NCBI RefSeq assembly: GCF_009765225.1
Contig: NZ_VMSF01000002.1
Location: forward strand, 1 to 41,920
Length of the DNA stretch: 41,920 nt
Source: Leifsonia sp. AG29
Lineage (GTDB): Bacteria; Actinomycetota; Actinomycetes; Actinomycetales; Microbacteriaceae
Direction of reading: 5' to 3'
This document shows, piece by piece, positions 1 through 7,466 of this stretch. Below the pieces are notes generated by a model. That model did not search any database. It was not told the DNA's origin and saw only the letters and a program-made list of their open reading frames with translations. Both the position numbers and the translations under genes were made by a program. Within the stretch, counting starts at the first letter, position 1, and each line of letters begins with the position of its first letter.

Positions 1-138
1 GACCTTCTCGAACGGGTCGCGCGCGGTGCCGGGGGTGCCGAACACGCGGAAGCGCGTGCCCGAGTTGCCGAACGCCCAACTGGGCAGCTCGATCGCCTGC
101 CGCGCCAACCGGTCGCGGATGTTGTCGGCGAGAGTCAT
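1..138 (-). CDS. rhaI: L-rhamnose isomerase, N-terminal 46 codons (runs off the left edge)
   Basis: The minus-strand frame starts at ATG 138-136 and is open to the window edge. The 46 residues contain ELPSWAFGNSGTRF and a following RDPFEK, which I recognise as the N-terminus of the RhaI-type (TIM-barrel, Pseudomonas/actinobacterial) L-rhamnose isomerase that converts L-rhamnose to L-rhamnulose. It begins 40 bases after the stop of the GH78 rhamnosidase gene in the same direction, so released rhamnose would be isomerised by the next gene product. The upstream AAAGAAAG is a weak ribosome site. Base composition is the GC-rich backbone type, unlike the gene upstream. A separate rhaI 3' end lies at the other edge of the window. 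Whether this copy is full length cannot be seen. Confidence 0.85.
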   Translation of the reverse strand, partial: MTLADNIRDRLARQAIELPSWAFGNSGTRFRVFGTPGTARDPFEKV

Positions 139-178
139 GAATTCGCTTTCTTTAGAGCGGTGGAACGGTGGGAGGTTG

Positions 179-2446
179 TCAGACGCCGGCGGCGACGACG
201 GCGGGCAGGTCGGCGGTCGCCGTGACCTGGCCCGCGCCGATGGCCCGCTCCGTGCCGTCGGGGAGCCGCAGGATGCCGTCGACGCCCTCGGGCAGCTCTG
301 CGTCGACGGTGAACGAGCCGTCCTCGACGCGCCAGCTGACGGATACGCGGCCATGCGGCGTCTCGAGCGAGGTCGCCGCTTCGGTCAGTCCGCCGCCGGG
401 CTGCGGGGCGATTAGCACACGGGCGTACCCCGGGGCCAGCGGCGCCAGGCCGCCGACGACCCGGTGCATCCAGTCGGCCACCGCGCCGAGCGCGTAGTGG
501 TTGAAGCTGGTCATCTCGCCCGGGTTGATGGTGCCGTCCGGGCGCATGGAGTCCCAGCGCTCCCAGACCGTGGTCGCGCCCATGGTCACCGGATAAAGCC
601 ACGACGGACACTCGGTCTGCAGCAGAAGTCGGTAAGCATGATCCAGGTAGCCGCTTCGAGTGAGAGCATCCAGGACAAAAGGGGTGCCAGCGAATCCTGT
701 CGAAATTACGAAGCCCTCTTCCTCCACTAGATGCGCAAGACGTGCAGCGCATTCTGCAGAGTCGGCAGGTGAAACAAGATCAAATTCGATCGCGAGCGAA
801 TACACAGTCACGCAGTCGCTGAGAATTGTGCCGGCATTCACATAGTGTCGATTGAAAGCTTCACGCAAATTCGCCGCAAACTTGCCGAACTCGGCTGCGT
901 CAGATTCACGGCCTAGGAGTTCCGCAACCTTCGTCACGATGGTTGCCGAGCGGTAAGCGCAGGCGGTTGCCACAACCCCGGAGTCAGCTTTTCCGGCGCC
1001 TGGATCGTCCGGGGGCGCATCGGGGTCCAGCCAGTCACCGAATTGAAATCCTGTGTCCCACACACCACCCGGCGACAACAGCGTTGCCACCTTGCGCAGA
1101 TGGGCCACCATTGAGTCGAACTGTTCGACCAGGACGCTGCGGTCGCCGTAAGCCTGGTAGATCGCCCAGGGAACCCAAACCGCTGAGTCGCTCCATAGCG
1201 CTGCCGTTTCCTGCGATGGCAGGTTTCCTCCCGATCCGACGAGCTTCATAACGTCGGGTACCACATAAGGAACTACTCCGTCGTGATGATCTTGTTCCAG
1301 CGAGAGATCTCTCAACCAATCGCGGAGGAACAACTCGCTATCAAAGAGGTAGCACGCCGTCGGGGCAAACACCGCAATATCGCCGGTCCAACCCAACCGT
1401 TCATCTCGTTGGGGGCAATCAGTAGGGATGCTGACGAAATTGCCCCTCGTGCCCCAGACGATGTTCTTGTGAAGCTGATTCAGCAACTCGCTCGAACTTT
1501 CGAAACGACCGATTCGACGCAAGTCAGAACCTAGGGCTATGGCCGTGAGATCCTCTAATTTAAGCTCGCAAGGCCATCCAGAAACCTCGGCGTATCGAAA
1601 GCCGTGGAAGGTGAAGGTTGGTTCGAATGTGTCCTTTCGACCACTCAGAATATAGCGGTCGGTAGCGAGCGCGCTTCGAAGCGGCCTCGTTTCTAGTTCA
1701 CTATTCTCGATCACTTCGGCATGACGGATTGTCACGACGGTGCCGGCGGGACCCTCGATCGTCACACGGATCCATCCAACGAGGTTCTGACCAAAGTCCA
1801 CCAGCGTCTTGCCAGACGCGGAGCGCCATGAGCTTTTTGCTTTGACTTCTTGCTGAGGCCGCACGGCGGGGGCAAAGGCTGCTTGAAGCGTGTTGTAGTC
1901 GAAGTCGACGAAGTGGACTCCTACCCAGTCCGCGTCGTCGAACTCGGTGTTTAGCCAGTCCGCACGGCGACGGGCATCAATGGTTTGGCCATCGTAGAGG
2001 TCGTTCATCAGTGTGGCGCTTGGTCCCGCTTTCCAAGTCTCGTCCGTACACACCAGCTGAGTTGCGCCGTCTTCGAACTCGATTCGAAGTTCTGCCATGG
2101 CAGCAAGCTCGTCACCGTACACGTGAGAGCGACCAGTCCAGCCGAGCCGCCCACGGAACCATCCATTTCCCAACGCAAGACCTACAACCGATTGTTCTGT
2201 CAGTAAGTTCGCAACGTCATACACTTCGTACCGTGTACGCCACTCGTAGCTGGACCATCCAGGAGTTAGCAGGTCAGTTGACACGCGCTTGCCATTGAGC
2301 CACGGTTCAATTAGACCTTGGGCGGACAACATCAGGTGCGCGGCAGTTATGCCGCCATGACCCGACGTAACGGTGAACTTCTTGCGCAGAAGGGGTGCGC
2401 CCGAGAATTCATGATCGGAGGCGATCATCTTCGCAGTCCACTGCAT
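179..2446 (-). CDS. alpha-L-rhamnosidase, glycoside hydrolase family 78 (chimeric composition)
   Basis: The 755-residue protein should remove terminal alpha-L-rhamnose from glycosides or oligosaccharides; no signal peptide is visible, so it probably acts in the cytoplasm on imported substrate. The N-terminal beta domains include a lectin-like PWLNGKRV segment near residues 48-55. The catalytic (alpha/alpha)6 domain has DCPQRDERLGWTGD around 343-356 (Glu349 is the likely general acid), VWERWDSM at about 627-634 (Glu629 is the likely base) and SFNHYALG near 647-654. It is the last gene after the binding protein and permeases, about 105 bases from the permease, and it precedes rhaI. GC content jumps within the gene: bases below about 595 (C-terminal ~140 residues) are strongly GC-rich, and the rest is markedly less so. 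This indicates a recombination joint just upstream of the WERW motif. Family assignment is secure; exact substrate is inferred. Confidence 0.93.
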   Translation of the reverse strand: MQWTAKMIASDHEFSGAPLLRKKFTVTSGHGGITAAHLMLSAQGLIEPWLNGKRVSTDLLTPGWSSYEWRTRYEVYDVANLLTEQSVVGLALGNGWFRGRLGWTGRSHVYGDELAAMAELRIEFEDGATQLVCTDETWKAGPSATLMNDLYDGQTIDARRRADWLNTEFDDADWVGVHFVDFDYNTLQAAFAPAVRPQQEVKAKSSWRSASGKTLVDFGQNLVGWIRVTIEGPAGTVVTIRHAEVIENSELETRPLRSALATDRYILSGRKDTFEPTFTFHGFRYAEVSGWPCELKLEDLTAIALGSDLRRIGRFESSSELLNQLHKNIVWGTRGNFVSIPTDCPQRDERLGWTGDIAVFAPTACYLFDSELFLRDWLRDLSLEQDHHDGVVPYVVPDVMKLVGSGGNLPSQETAALWSDSAVWVPWAIYQAYGDRSVLVEQFDSMVAHLRKVATLLSPGGVWDTGFQFGDWLDPDAPPDDPGAGKADSGVVATACAYRSATIVTKVAELLGRESDAAEFGKFAANLREAFNRHYVNAGTILSDCVTVYSLAIEFDLVSPADSAECAARLAHLVEEEGFVISTGFAGTPFVLDALTRSGYLDHAYRLLLQTECPSWLYPVTMGATTVWERWDSMRPDGTINPGEMTSFNHYALGAVADWMHRVVGGLAPLAPGYARVLIAPQPGGGLTEAATSLETPHGRVSVSWRVEDGSFTVDAELPEGVDGILRLPDGTERAIGAGQVTATADLPAVVAAGV

Positions 2447-2551
2447 AGCTAGTTTTCCTTACTATTTCCGGGTACCTGCGCCGTCGCCCGCCAAGGGCCC
2501 CGGCGGGAGCAGGGTTGATAACTTAACGCCGATGGGTCGCGCGGGCTGGCG

Positions 2552-3421
2552 CTACTTGAGGGCCCCGCCGAGCAGACCGCCGACAATTCTTCGTTGTGCG
2601 ATTACGAACAGCACAAGGAGTGGAAGACTCACCAGCAGGACCTGGGTAAAGATCAGATTCCAGTTGAGCGTGTACTGAGTAGCGCTCGCAAAGTTGTACA
2701 AGCCCAGCGGCATAGTCTGCTGAGAAGGATCCGACAGCAAGAAGAACGGCGTGAGGAAGTCGTTCCAAATCAATAGTGCCGAGATCACTGCCGTCGTCAG
2801 AAGTACCGGCCTGAGTGACGGAAGTACGATCGACCAGTAGACGCGGAGGGTGCTCGCTCCATCGACTCGAGCGGCCTCTTCTATCTCAATGGGGATGGAC
2901 TTGACGAATCCCGTCATGACGAACACGGCCAGACTCAGCTGCGTGCCGAGATAGAACAGGATGAGAGCCGGTCGACCCGACAGACCAAGACTGCTCATCA
3001 CTCGAAGGGTTGCCACGATGGCCGGCGGCAGCAAAATACCGCTAATCGCTACAAAATACACAGCGCCGACCGTCCGGGTGCGCCCTCGAGCGAACACCCA
3101 AGCTGCCATAGATCCAAAAAAGAGTATGAGAGCGATCGAAGGAACCGTAATCAATACACTGTTGACGAAGCCCGTGATCGTGTTGCCTTCTTGAATCACG
3201 GTGGCGATGTTGTCGAATAGAGCGAACCGTGATGGCAAGGACGCGCTGACGGAGGTGGCCTCTCCGGTCGGTTTAGAGGCGTTAACGAGTAGCAAGCTGA
3301 GCGGGGCAAGCACAACGACGGCAGCTGTAAACCAGAGGGCTGTTACCCGGGCGACTGAGACAACTTTGACGGGTGGGAGTCCGATCCGCCGAACGGTGCT
3401 AGGACGGCTATAGGTGCTCAT
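2552..3421 (-). CDS. carbohydrate ABC transporter permease, MalG-like (CUT1)
   Basis: This 289-residue inner-membrane protein is the second permease of a sugar importer. I chose ATG 3421-3419 because it overlaps the stop of the preceding permease by four bases (ATGA); the frame stays open upstream, but that part is antisense-like to the neighbouring gene. About six hydrophobic segments are present. The binding-protein-dependent permease signature EEAARVDGASTLRVYWSIVLP, the EAA loop that docks the ATPase, lies about two thirds along. It is preceded by the partner permease and the binding protein and followed by the GH78 gene. No ATPase gene is in the cluster, so a shared MsiK/MalK-type ATPase encoded elsewhere is likely, as in many actinobacterial CUT1 systems. 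Substrate is inferred to be a rhamnose-containing saccharide. Confidence 0.93.
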   Translation of the reverse strand: MSTYSRPSTVRRIGLPPVKVVSVARVTALWFTAAVVVLAPLSLLLVNASKPTGEATSVSASLPSRFALFDNIATVIQEGNTITGFVNSVLITVPSIALILFFGSMAAWVFARGRTRTVGAVYFVAISGILLPPAIVATLRVMSSLGLSGRPALILFYLGTQLSLAVFVMTGFVKSIPIEIEEAARVDGASTLRVYWSIVLPSLRPVLLTTAVISALLIWNDFLTPFFLLSDPSQQTMPLGLYNFASATQYTLNWNLIFTQVLLVSLPLLVLFVIAQRRIVGGLLGGALK

Positions 3422-4380
3422 GCTTCGATCTCCCGACGACGCAAGTATGTGATCAGCGGCAGGGCTATACAAACCACCGTTAGAAACAGGACCAGAGACA
3501 TCGCGGTGGACACTCCGAAAGCTCCCGAACCGAACTGTTGGAATACGAACATGTTGAAAACCTGCGTTGTCGTGCCGGGGCCGCCGCCAGTCGTGGCGAG
3601 AATGACGTCGAAAGCGTTCAATGACCCGATGAGGGTCAGCGTGATGTTGACGGTTACAGCGGGAGCAAGCAGACGCCATTTGATGTACCAGAAGGACTGC
3701 ACACGAGAGGCGCCATCAAGTCTGGCTGCCTCGTCGAGCTCTTCCGGTATTGCTGCCAAACCGGCGATGTAGATCAGCATCGTCAAACCGAAGTATTTCC
3801 ATGAGTGCACGAGTGCAACGACGATGATCGTCCATGTCTCGGATTGAAGAAACGGAATATGAACAGGGTGTCCAGCCAGGGCCGTCAAGAAATGGTTCAG
3901 GGGACCGTCATAGCCCAAGATGCCTTTGAACAAATACCCGGTTGCCAGCGGAGATACGAGAACCGGCACAAAGAACACGGCCCTCAGCACTCCGTTATTC
4001 CTGGTGGTTCGTTGAAGACCGAGTGCAAGTAGCAGACCGAGGGCGTTCTGGATTATGGCCACTAACGACGCAAAGACGAGAGTGACCCGCAGGCTATTGA
4101 GCAGGGTCCCGTCATTCCACAGTCCAGCGAAGTTGTCTAGTCCAACCCACTTGACATCATCAGAATACGAATTCCAATTTGTGAGACTGAGGACGAAATT
4201 TAGGACATTAGGAAGTAGGAAAAAGACCGTGAACAGCGACAGAGGCGCGGCCAGCAAAGCAATTTGCTCCCGTCCGGTCAAGCGGCCCAGGCGAGCTCTA
4301 CGACGTCCGGCTCTTCGCTTGTAGTTCGACCGCTCCGGATCGTTTCGCGGAGTCGCTGTTCTTTCATCGAGTTTGCTCAC
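3418..4380 (-). CDS. carbohydrate ABC transporter permease, MalF/UgpA-like (CUT1)
   Basis: This 320-residue membrane permease pairs with the MalG-like one. The C-terminal half carries the EAA loop (EELDEAARLDGASRVQSFWY). The N-terminus is basic (YKRRAGRRRARLGRL) before the first membrane helix. The frame is open to a GTG at 4425, but that codon lies inside a perfect stem-loop. The GTG at 4380 (SKLDERTATPR) has AGAGAAAG about ten bases upstream, so I prefer it. Its stop overlaps the next permease start (ATGA). Transcribed from the SBP promoter as a downstream cistron. Confidence 0.9.
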   Translation of the reverse strand: MSKLDERTATPRNDPERSNYKRRAGRRRARLGRLTGREQIALLAAPLSLFTVFFLLPNVLNFVLSLTNWNSYSDDVKWVGLDNFAGLWNDGTLLNSLRVTLVFASLVAIIQNALGLLLALGLQRTTRNNGVLRAVFFVPVLVSPLATGYLFKGILGYDGPLNHFLTALAGHPVHIPFLQSETWTIIVVALVHSWKYFGLTMLIYIAGLAAIPEELDEAARLDGASRVQSFWYIKWRLLAPAVTVNITLTLIGSLNAFDVILATTGGGPGTTTQVFNMFVFQQFGSGAFGVSTAMSLVLFLTVVCIALPLITYLRRREIEA

Positions 4381-4401
4381 GTGAGCGTCACTTTCTCTGA
4401 A

Positions 4402-4437
4402 TCGAGCGGGAGAGTGATTGCGCACTCTCCCGCTCGA
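4402..4437 (-). promoter_or_regulatory. perfect 15-bp stem-loop between binding-protein and permease genes
   Basis: Bases 4402-4416 (TCGAGCGGGAGAGTG) are perfectly complementary to 4423-4437, with a 6-base loop. The structure starts about five bases after the binding-protein stop and ends before the preferred GTG of the first permease. Such intercistronic hairpins after the binding-protein gene are known from mal-type operons, where they stabilise the 5' message and reduce downstream expression. There is no T-run, so complete termination is not expected. It would let the binding protein be made in excess over the permeases. Confidence 0.65.
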
Positions 4438-4441
4438 CTGT

Positions 4442-5698
4442 TCAACCCTGCAGCTTGCGCAGCTTGTCGAATGCGTCCTGATACTGACTAGCGAACTCCT
4501 GCGCCGTCAGGGATCCCGTCACCAAGGCCAGTGACAAGTCGGCGCGGTTGGATGGGCCGTAAGCGAGCTGGGTGTCCAAGCTGGGCAGGCTTTTGCCGCC
4601 AGCAAAAAGCGACGCCGCTTCCTTGAGGAGCGGGTTCACCTTTTCGGGATCAGGAACCCCCTTCATGATCGAAGGGCTGCCGAGCGCGGCATTGAGCGTC
4701 TTGTACCCTTGCCCGACCGTGATGTAGTCGACGAATTTGCGGGAGGCCGCCTCACGGGCACTGTCACCGGTTTTGGGGAGCTGCACTGATGCCACATTCC
4801 CTGACTGATACTGCACTGCCTCTGAAGTGGACGGCCAGGGGAAGAAGCCAATATCTGAGGTGTCGGTGAATGTGCCCGCCATCCAGGACGCCATCGGGTA
4901 CATCGCCACGCTGCCCGCCTGAAGCTGCGCCGGCATTGCCGCGTACTGAGCAGACTTGTAATCCGGGTTTACCCACCCCTTGCTCACCCAGCCAGGGGCG
5001 ACGCTGAAAGCATCGATCCATTTCGCATCGGTGAACTTCTCGGAGCCGTTGTTGATCTTCTTGACATCTCCGGCGTGAACAAGGTCGGTACTAGCTTCCA
5101 TGAACGGGATTTGAGTACTCCAGTTGTCGCCGCCGGTCACGCCGAACGGAACTACCCCCTTTGCCTTCAGTGTGGCTGCGGCTGAGTCCAGATCGGCCAC
5201 CGTTTTTGGGATGGCGATGTTGTTATCGGAGAAGACCTTCTTGTTGTAATAGATCCCGAAAACGGAAGGGAAGTCATATGTCGCGGTGTAGTGAACGCCG
5301 TCCATAGTTCCTGCGTCAGCCAACCCGAACTTGGTTTGCTGGACGAACTTCATGTCTCCGAGGTCCTGGAGATTTTTCTTGGCATTGAGGTTTGCGAGAG
5401 ATGAAGGCGCAGGCTGGTAAAACAGGATATCGGGACGCTGCCCAGCTGCCCACTTCGTCTGCAAATTCTGTTCAAACGAGTCTGGAATCGTGACCACGTT
5501 CACGGAGATTCCGGTCGACTTCTTGAAGCCCTCCAATACTGACTTCATCGCGGAAGGGGTTGACTGGGCTTCCCATAGCGTCAGCGATTTGACTTCTGCG
5601 GTACTTCCATTTTCGGCTGCCGAGCATCCTGCTAGGCCTGCCGCCAGAATGCCGAGACCTCCCAGAACTGCGGCAGCACGAACAAATTTGAATCGCAC
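4442..5698 (-). CDS. extracellular sugar-binding lipoprotein, family 1 SBP
   Basis: The 418-residue solute-binding protein is the substrate-capturing part of the importer. It has a lipoprotein signal (GGLGILAAGLAGCSAAENGS) with the lipobox Cys near residue 25, so it should be anchored to the outer face of the membrane. The body looks like MalE/UgpB-type family 1 proteins: an early LTLWEAQ strand, SFEQNLQTKWAAGQRPDILFY, and GIYYNKKVF. The start is GTG 5698-5696, with AAAGAGGAG at a good distance upstream. It is the first gene of the operon, read away from the divergent LacI gene. A likely -35/-10 pair is at 5788-5816. GC content is low compared with the backbone. Confidence 0.93.
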   Translation of the reverse strand: MRFKFVRAAAVLGGLGILAAGLAGCSAAENGSTAEVKSLTLWEAQSTPSAMKSVLEGFKKSTGISVNVVTIPDSFEQNLQTKWAAGQRPDILFYQPAPSSLANLNAKKNLQDLGDMKFVQQTKFGLADAGTMDGVHYTATYDFPSVFGIYYNKKVFSDNNIAIPKTVADLDSAAATLKAKGVVPFGVTGGDNWSTQIPFMEASTDLVHAGDVKKINNGSEKFTDAKWIDAFSVAPGWVSKGWVNPDYKSAQYAAMPAQLQAGSVAMYPMASWMAGTFTDTSDIGFFPWPSTSEAVQYQSGNVASVQLPKTGDSAREAASRKFVDYITVGQGYKTLNAALGSPSIMKGVPDPEKVNPLLKEAASLFAGGKSLPSLDTQLAYGPSNRADLSLALVTGSLTAQEFASQYQDAFDKLRKLQG

Positions 5699-5787
5699 GG
5701 GTACTCCTCTTTGAATACTGATCCGGCGGCCTCTGCTAGGTGCAATGGTTACTGTGGACGCCGGCCCCTCAGGGCGAGGTTGGCAGC

Positions 5788-5816
5788 ACTCTACACAAGC
5801 GAGTTATTCGATTCAA
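5788..5816 (-). promoter_or_regulatory. promoter of the binding-protein/permease/rhamnosidase operon
   Basis: On the minus strand TTGAAT (5816-5811) is followed after 17 bases by TAGAGT (5793-5788), a good sigma-70-type pair. It gives a leader of roughly 80 bases before the GTG at 5698. The same CTATTGAA(T/C)CGA block with a 17-base spacer occurs before the secreted-protein gene at 12064-12092. Reading is from pattern only. Confidence 0.5.
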
Positions 5817-5921
5817 TAGTAGAACGGGATTCACTCGGAGGACTCTTGAGTAAGCAAACACGGGCGTACGGGCCGAATGATGCGTATCACAGCGTCGCTG
5901 ATCTCGAATGTAAACTTTAAC

Positions 5922-5942
5922 CGTTACAACGCGGGCATATGC
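5922..5942. promoter_or_regulatory. candidate LacI-type operators in the divergent region
   Basis: CGTT-AC-AACG (5922-5931) is an inverted repeat with a two-base centre and GCATATGC (5935-5942) is a perfect 8-bp palindrome. Both lie between the divergent sugar-binding-protein operon and the LacI gene, where LacI-family regulators normally bind. The palindromes are short, neither has the classic central CG, and no second copy was found near the GH36 gene. The assignment is tentative. Confidence 0.25.
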
Positions 5943-6020
5943 TTCTGCGTGTGGGAGTTACCCAAACGCTCCGGTCCAACTGCTATCGAAGTGCTCTAGG
6001 GTGAGTCAGAGGGAGAACCT

Positions 6021-7034
6021 GTGCGTACAGTTCGTATGAGGGACGTAGCAGAACACGCGGGCGTGTCTACGGCTAGCGTGTCGAACTTTCTAAATAACCC
6101 CGGCCGCCTAACGGAAGCGACCAGAACCAGAATTGACAAATCAATTCAGGAGCTCGGCTGGGTTCCGAACTCGGCGGCGCGACAGCTGCGAGTCGGAACG
6201 AATTCGACGGTTGGCTACGTGACCTTCGAACTCACTAATGCGCACTCGGTCGAGATAGCCAATGGGATCGAACGCACCCTTGCGGCGCACGGTATGTATC
6301 TCCTCATCGCCAACGATAATGGTTCCTCAGAGCGAGAATGCGATTACCTCAAGATGTTCGAGATGCAGCGGGTTCGGGGCCTAATTGTAGGACCGATCGG
6401 CGATATCGACGAGCAGCTCGAACAGATGCGTCGGAGAGGTACCCCCAGCGTGTTAAGTGGGCGGCAATCGTCTAACCCCAACCAGCCTTACGTCTCGATC
6501 GATGATGTTCTGGGCGGTGAGCTCGCTGTGAGGCATTTGCTCGAGACTGGAAAACGACGAATCGCTTTCATTGGGTCGTCGCTTGACCTTCGTCAAGTTG
6601 GGGACAGAATGCGGGGGGCGCTTCGCGCCGTACAGACGGTGCCCGGCGCGTCCTTGCAGTTCATCAGTGCAGCTGAACGAACCGTCCAAAACGGTAGGCA
6701 AGCAGCATCTGAATTGTTGTCTCGCCCCAAAGATACTTGGCCAGACGGCATCTTCTGCGCAAACGACCTGCTTGCTATAGGGGTGCTCCAACACATCGCA
6801 CTCGACTCGAGCGTGCGTGTACCTCACGATATTGCAGTCGTCGGGTATGACGACATCGAGTTTGCCGCCTCAAACCTCATACCTCTCACATCTATTCGCA
6901 TTCCGCACGAGCAGCTAGGCAAGGCGGTCGCAGACATTTTGCTCAACGAGCTCGCCGACACGCCCATCGCGGATGGGGTTCGTCAGATTGAAACGCAACC
7001 TGAGCTAATCGTTCGCGAGTCCTCCCGCGCATAG
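6021..7034 (+). CDS. LacI-family transcriptional regulator
   Basis: The 337-residue regulator has an N-terminal helix-turn-helix (MRDVAEHAGVSTASVSNFLN, residues about 6-25) and the LacI hinge region ending PNSAARQLR. A periplasmic-binding-protein-like sugar-sensing domain follows, with GLIVGPIGD, FCANDLLAIGVL and VVGYDDIEFA. The start is GTG 6021, with GAGGGAG seven to thirteen bases upstream. It is divergent from the importer operon and probably represses that operon and itself, with a rhamnose- or galactose-containing sugar as inducer. No metabolite or operator is shown directly. Composition matches the low-GC island. Confidence 0.92.
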   Translation: MRTVRMRDVAEHAGVSTASVSNFLNNPGRLTEATRTRIDKSIQELGWVPNSAARQLRVGTNSTVGYVTFELTNAHSVEIANGIERTLAAHGMYLLIANDNGSSERECDYLKMFEMQRVRGLIVGPIGDIDEQLEQMRRRGTPSVLSGRQSSNPNQPYVSIDDVLGGELAVRHLLETGKRRIAFIGSSLDLRQVGDRMRGALRAVQTVPGASLQFISAAERTVQNGRQAASELLSRPKDTWPDGIFCANDLLAIGVLQHIALDSSVRVPHDIAVVGYDDIEFAASNLIPLTSIRIPHEQLGKAVADILLNELADTPIADGVRQIETQPELIVRESSRA

Positions 7035-7466
7035 ACGCTTGCCTAGACGACCCGTTGTTCAGGAGCCTATCGCCCGTCCAAACCGACGTGCTCAACCCGC
7101 ATCAGTCGCCTGTCTGCCCAGCCGCTGGCCCACGGACCCAAGGATAATGTCGCGACGGGGCACCCGAGGGCGCCCCAAGGAAGACTGGAACCGGGCGCGC
7201 CGGCGCGGCCAGCAGGTGGGCGAAGGGTAAAAACGTCCTCTCGCACTGAGCCACATTTCAGCTGCTGCCGTCGCACTACCACCAGGTACGACGGGATTTC
7301 TCGACTCCAGTCCACACAGTCGTGCCTCGCGGACCTCACCGGAGCTCTCAACCCCTCGCGATTCCATTCATGGTTGCGCCAGTGCGCCTCCGGCTCAGCT
7401 TACCTGCCAATGGGCAGAGCGCTCACGGCAGCTCGTCCCGGTCCGGTTTCCGCAGGGATACAACTT
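7035..7466. other. 432-bp gene-free gap between converging genes
   Basis: The gap lies between the stop codons of the LacI and GH36 genes. A GC-rich patch (about 7140-7230) stands out from the surrounding island. The short frames are not supported by start sites or family resemblance, and I found no clear terminator hairpin. It may be debris of a past insertion, but nothing identifiable remains. Confidence 0.5.

Noticed and set aside
7039-7230. Short basic frame after the LacI gene (RGTRGRPKEDWNRARRRG)
   Set aside because: It looks like a DNA-binding tail, but there is no ribosome site, no family match I can defend, and it lies in a GC-rich patch that opens frames by chance.
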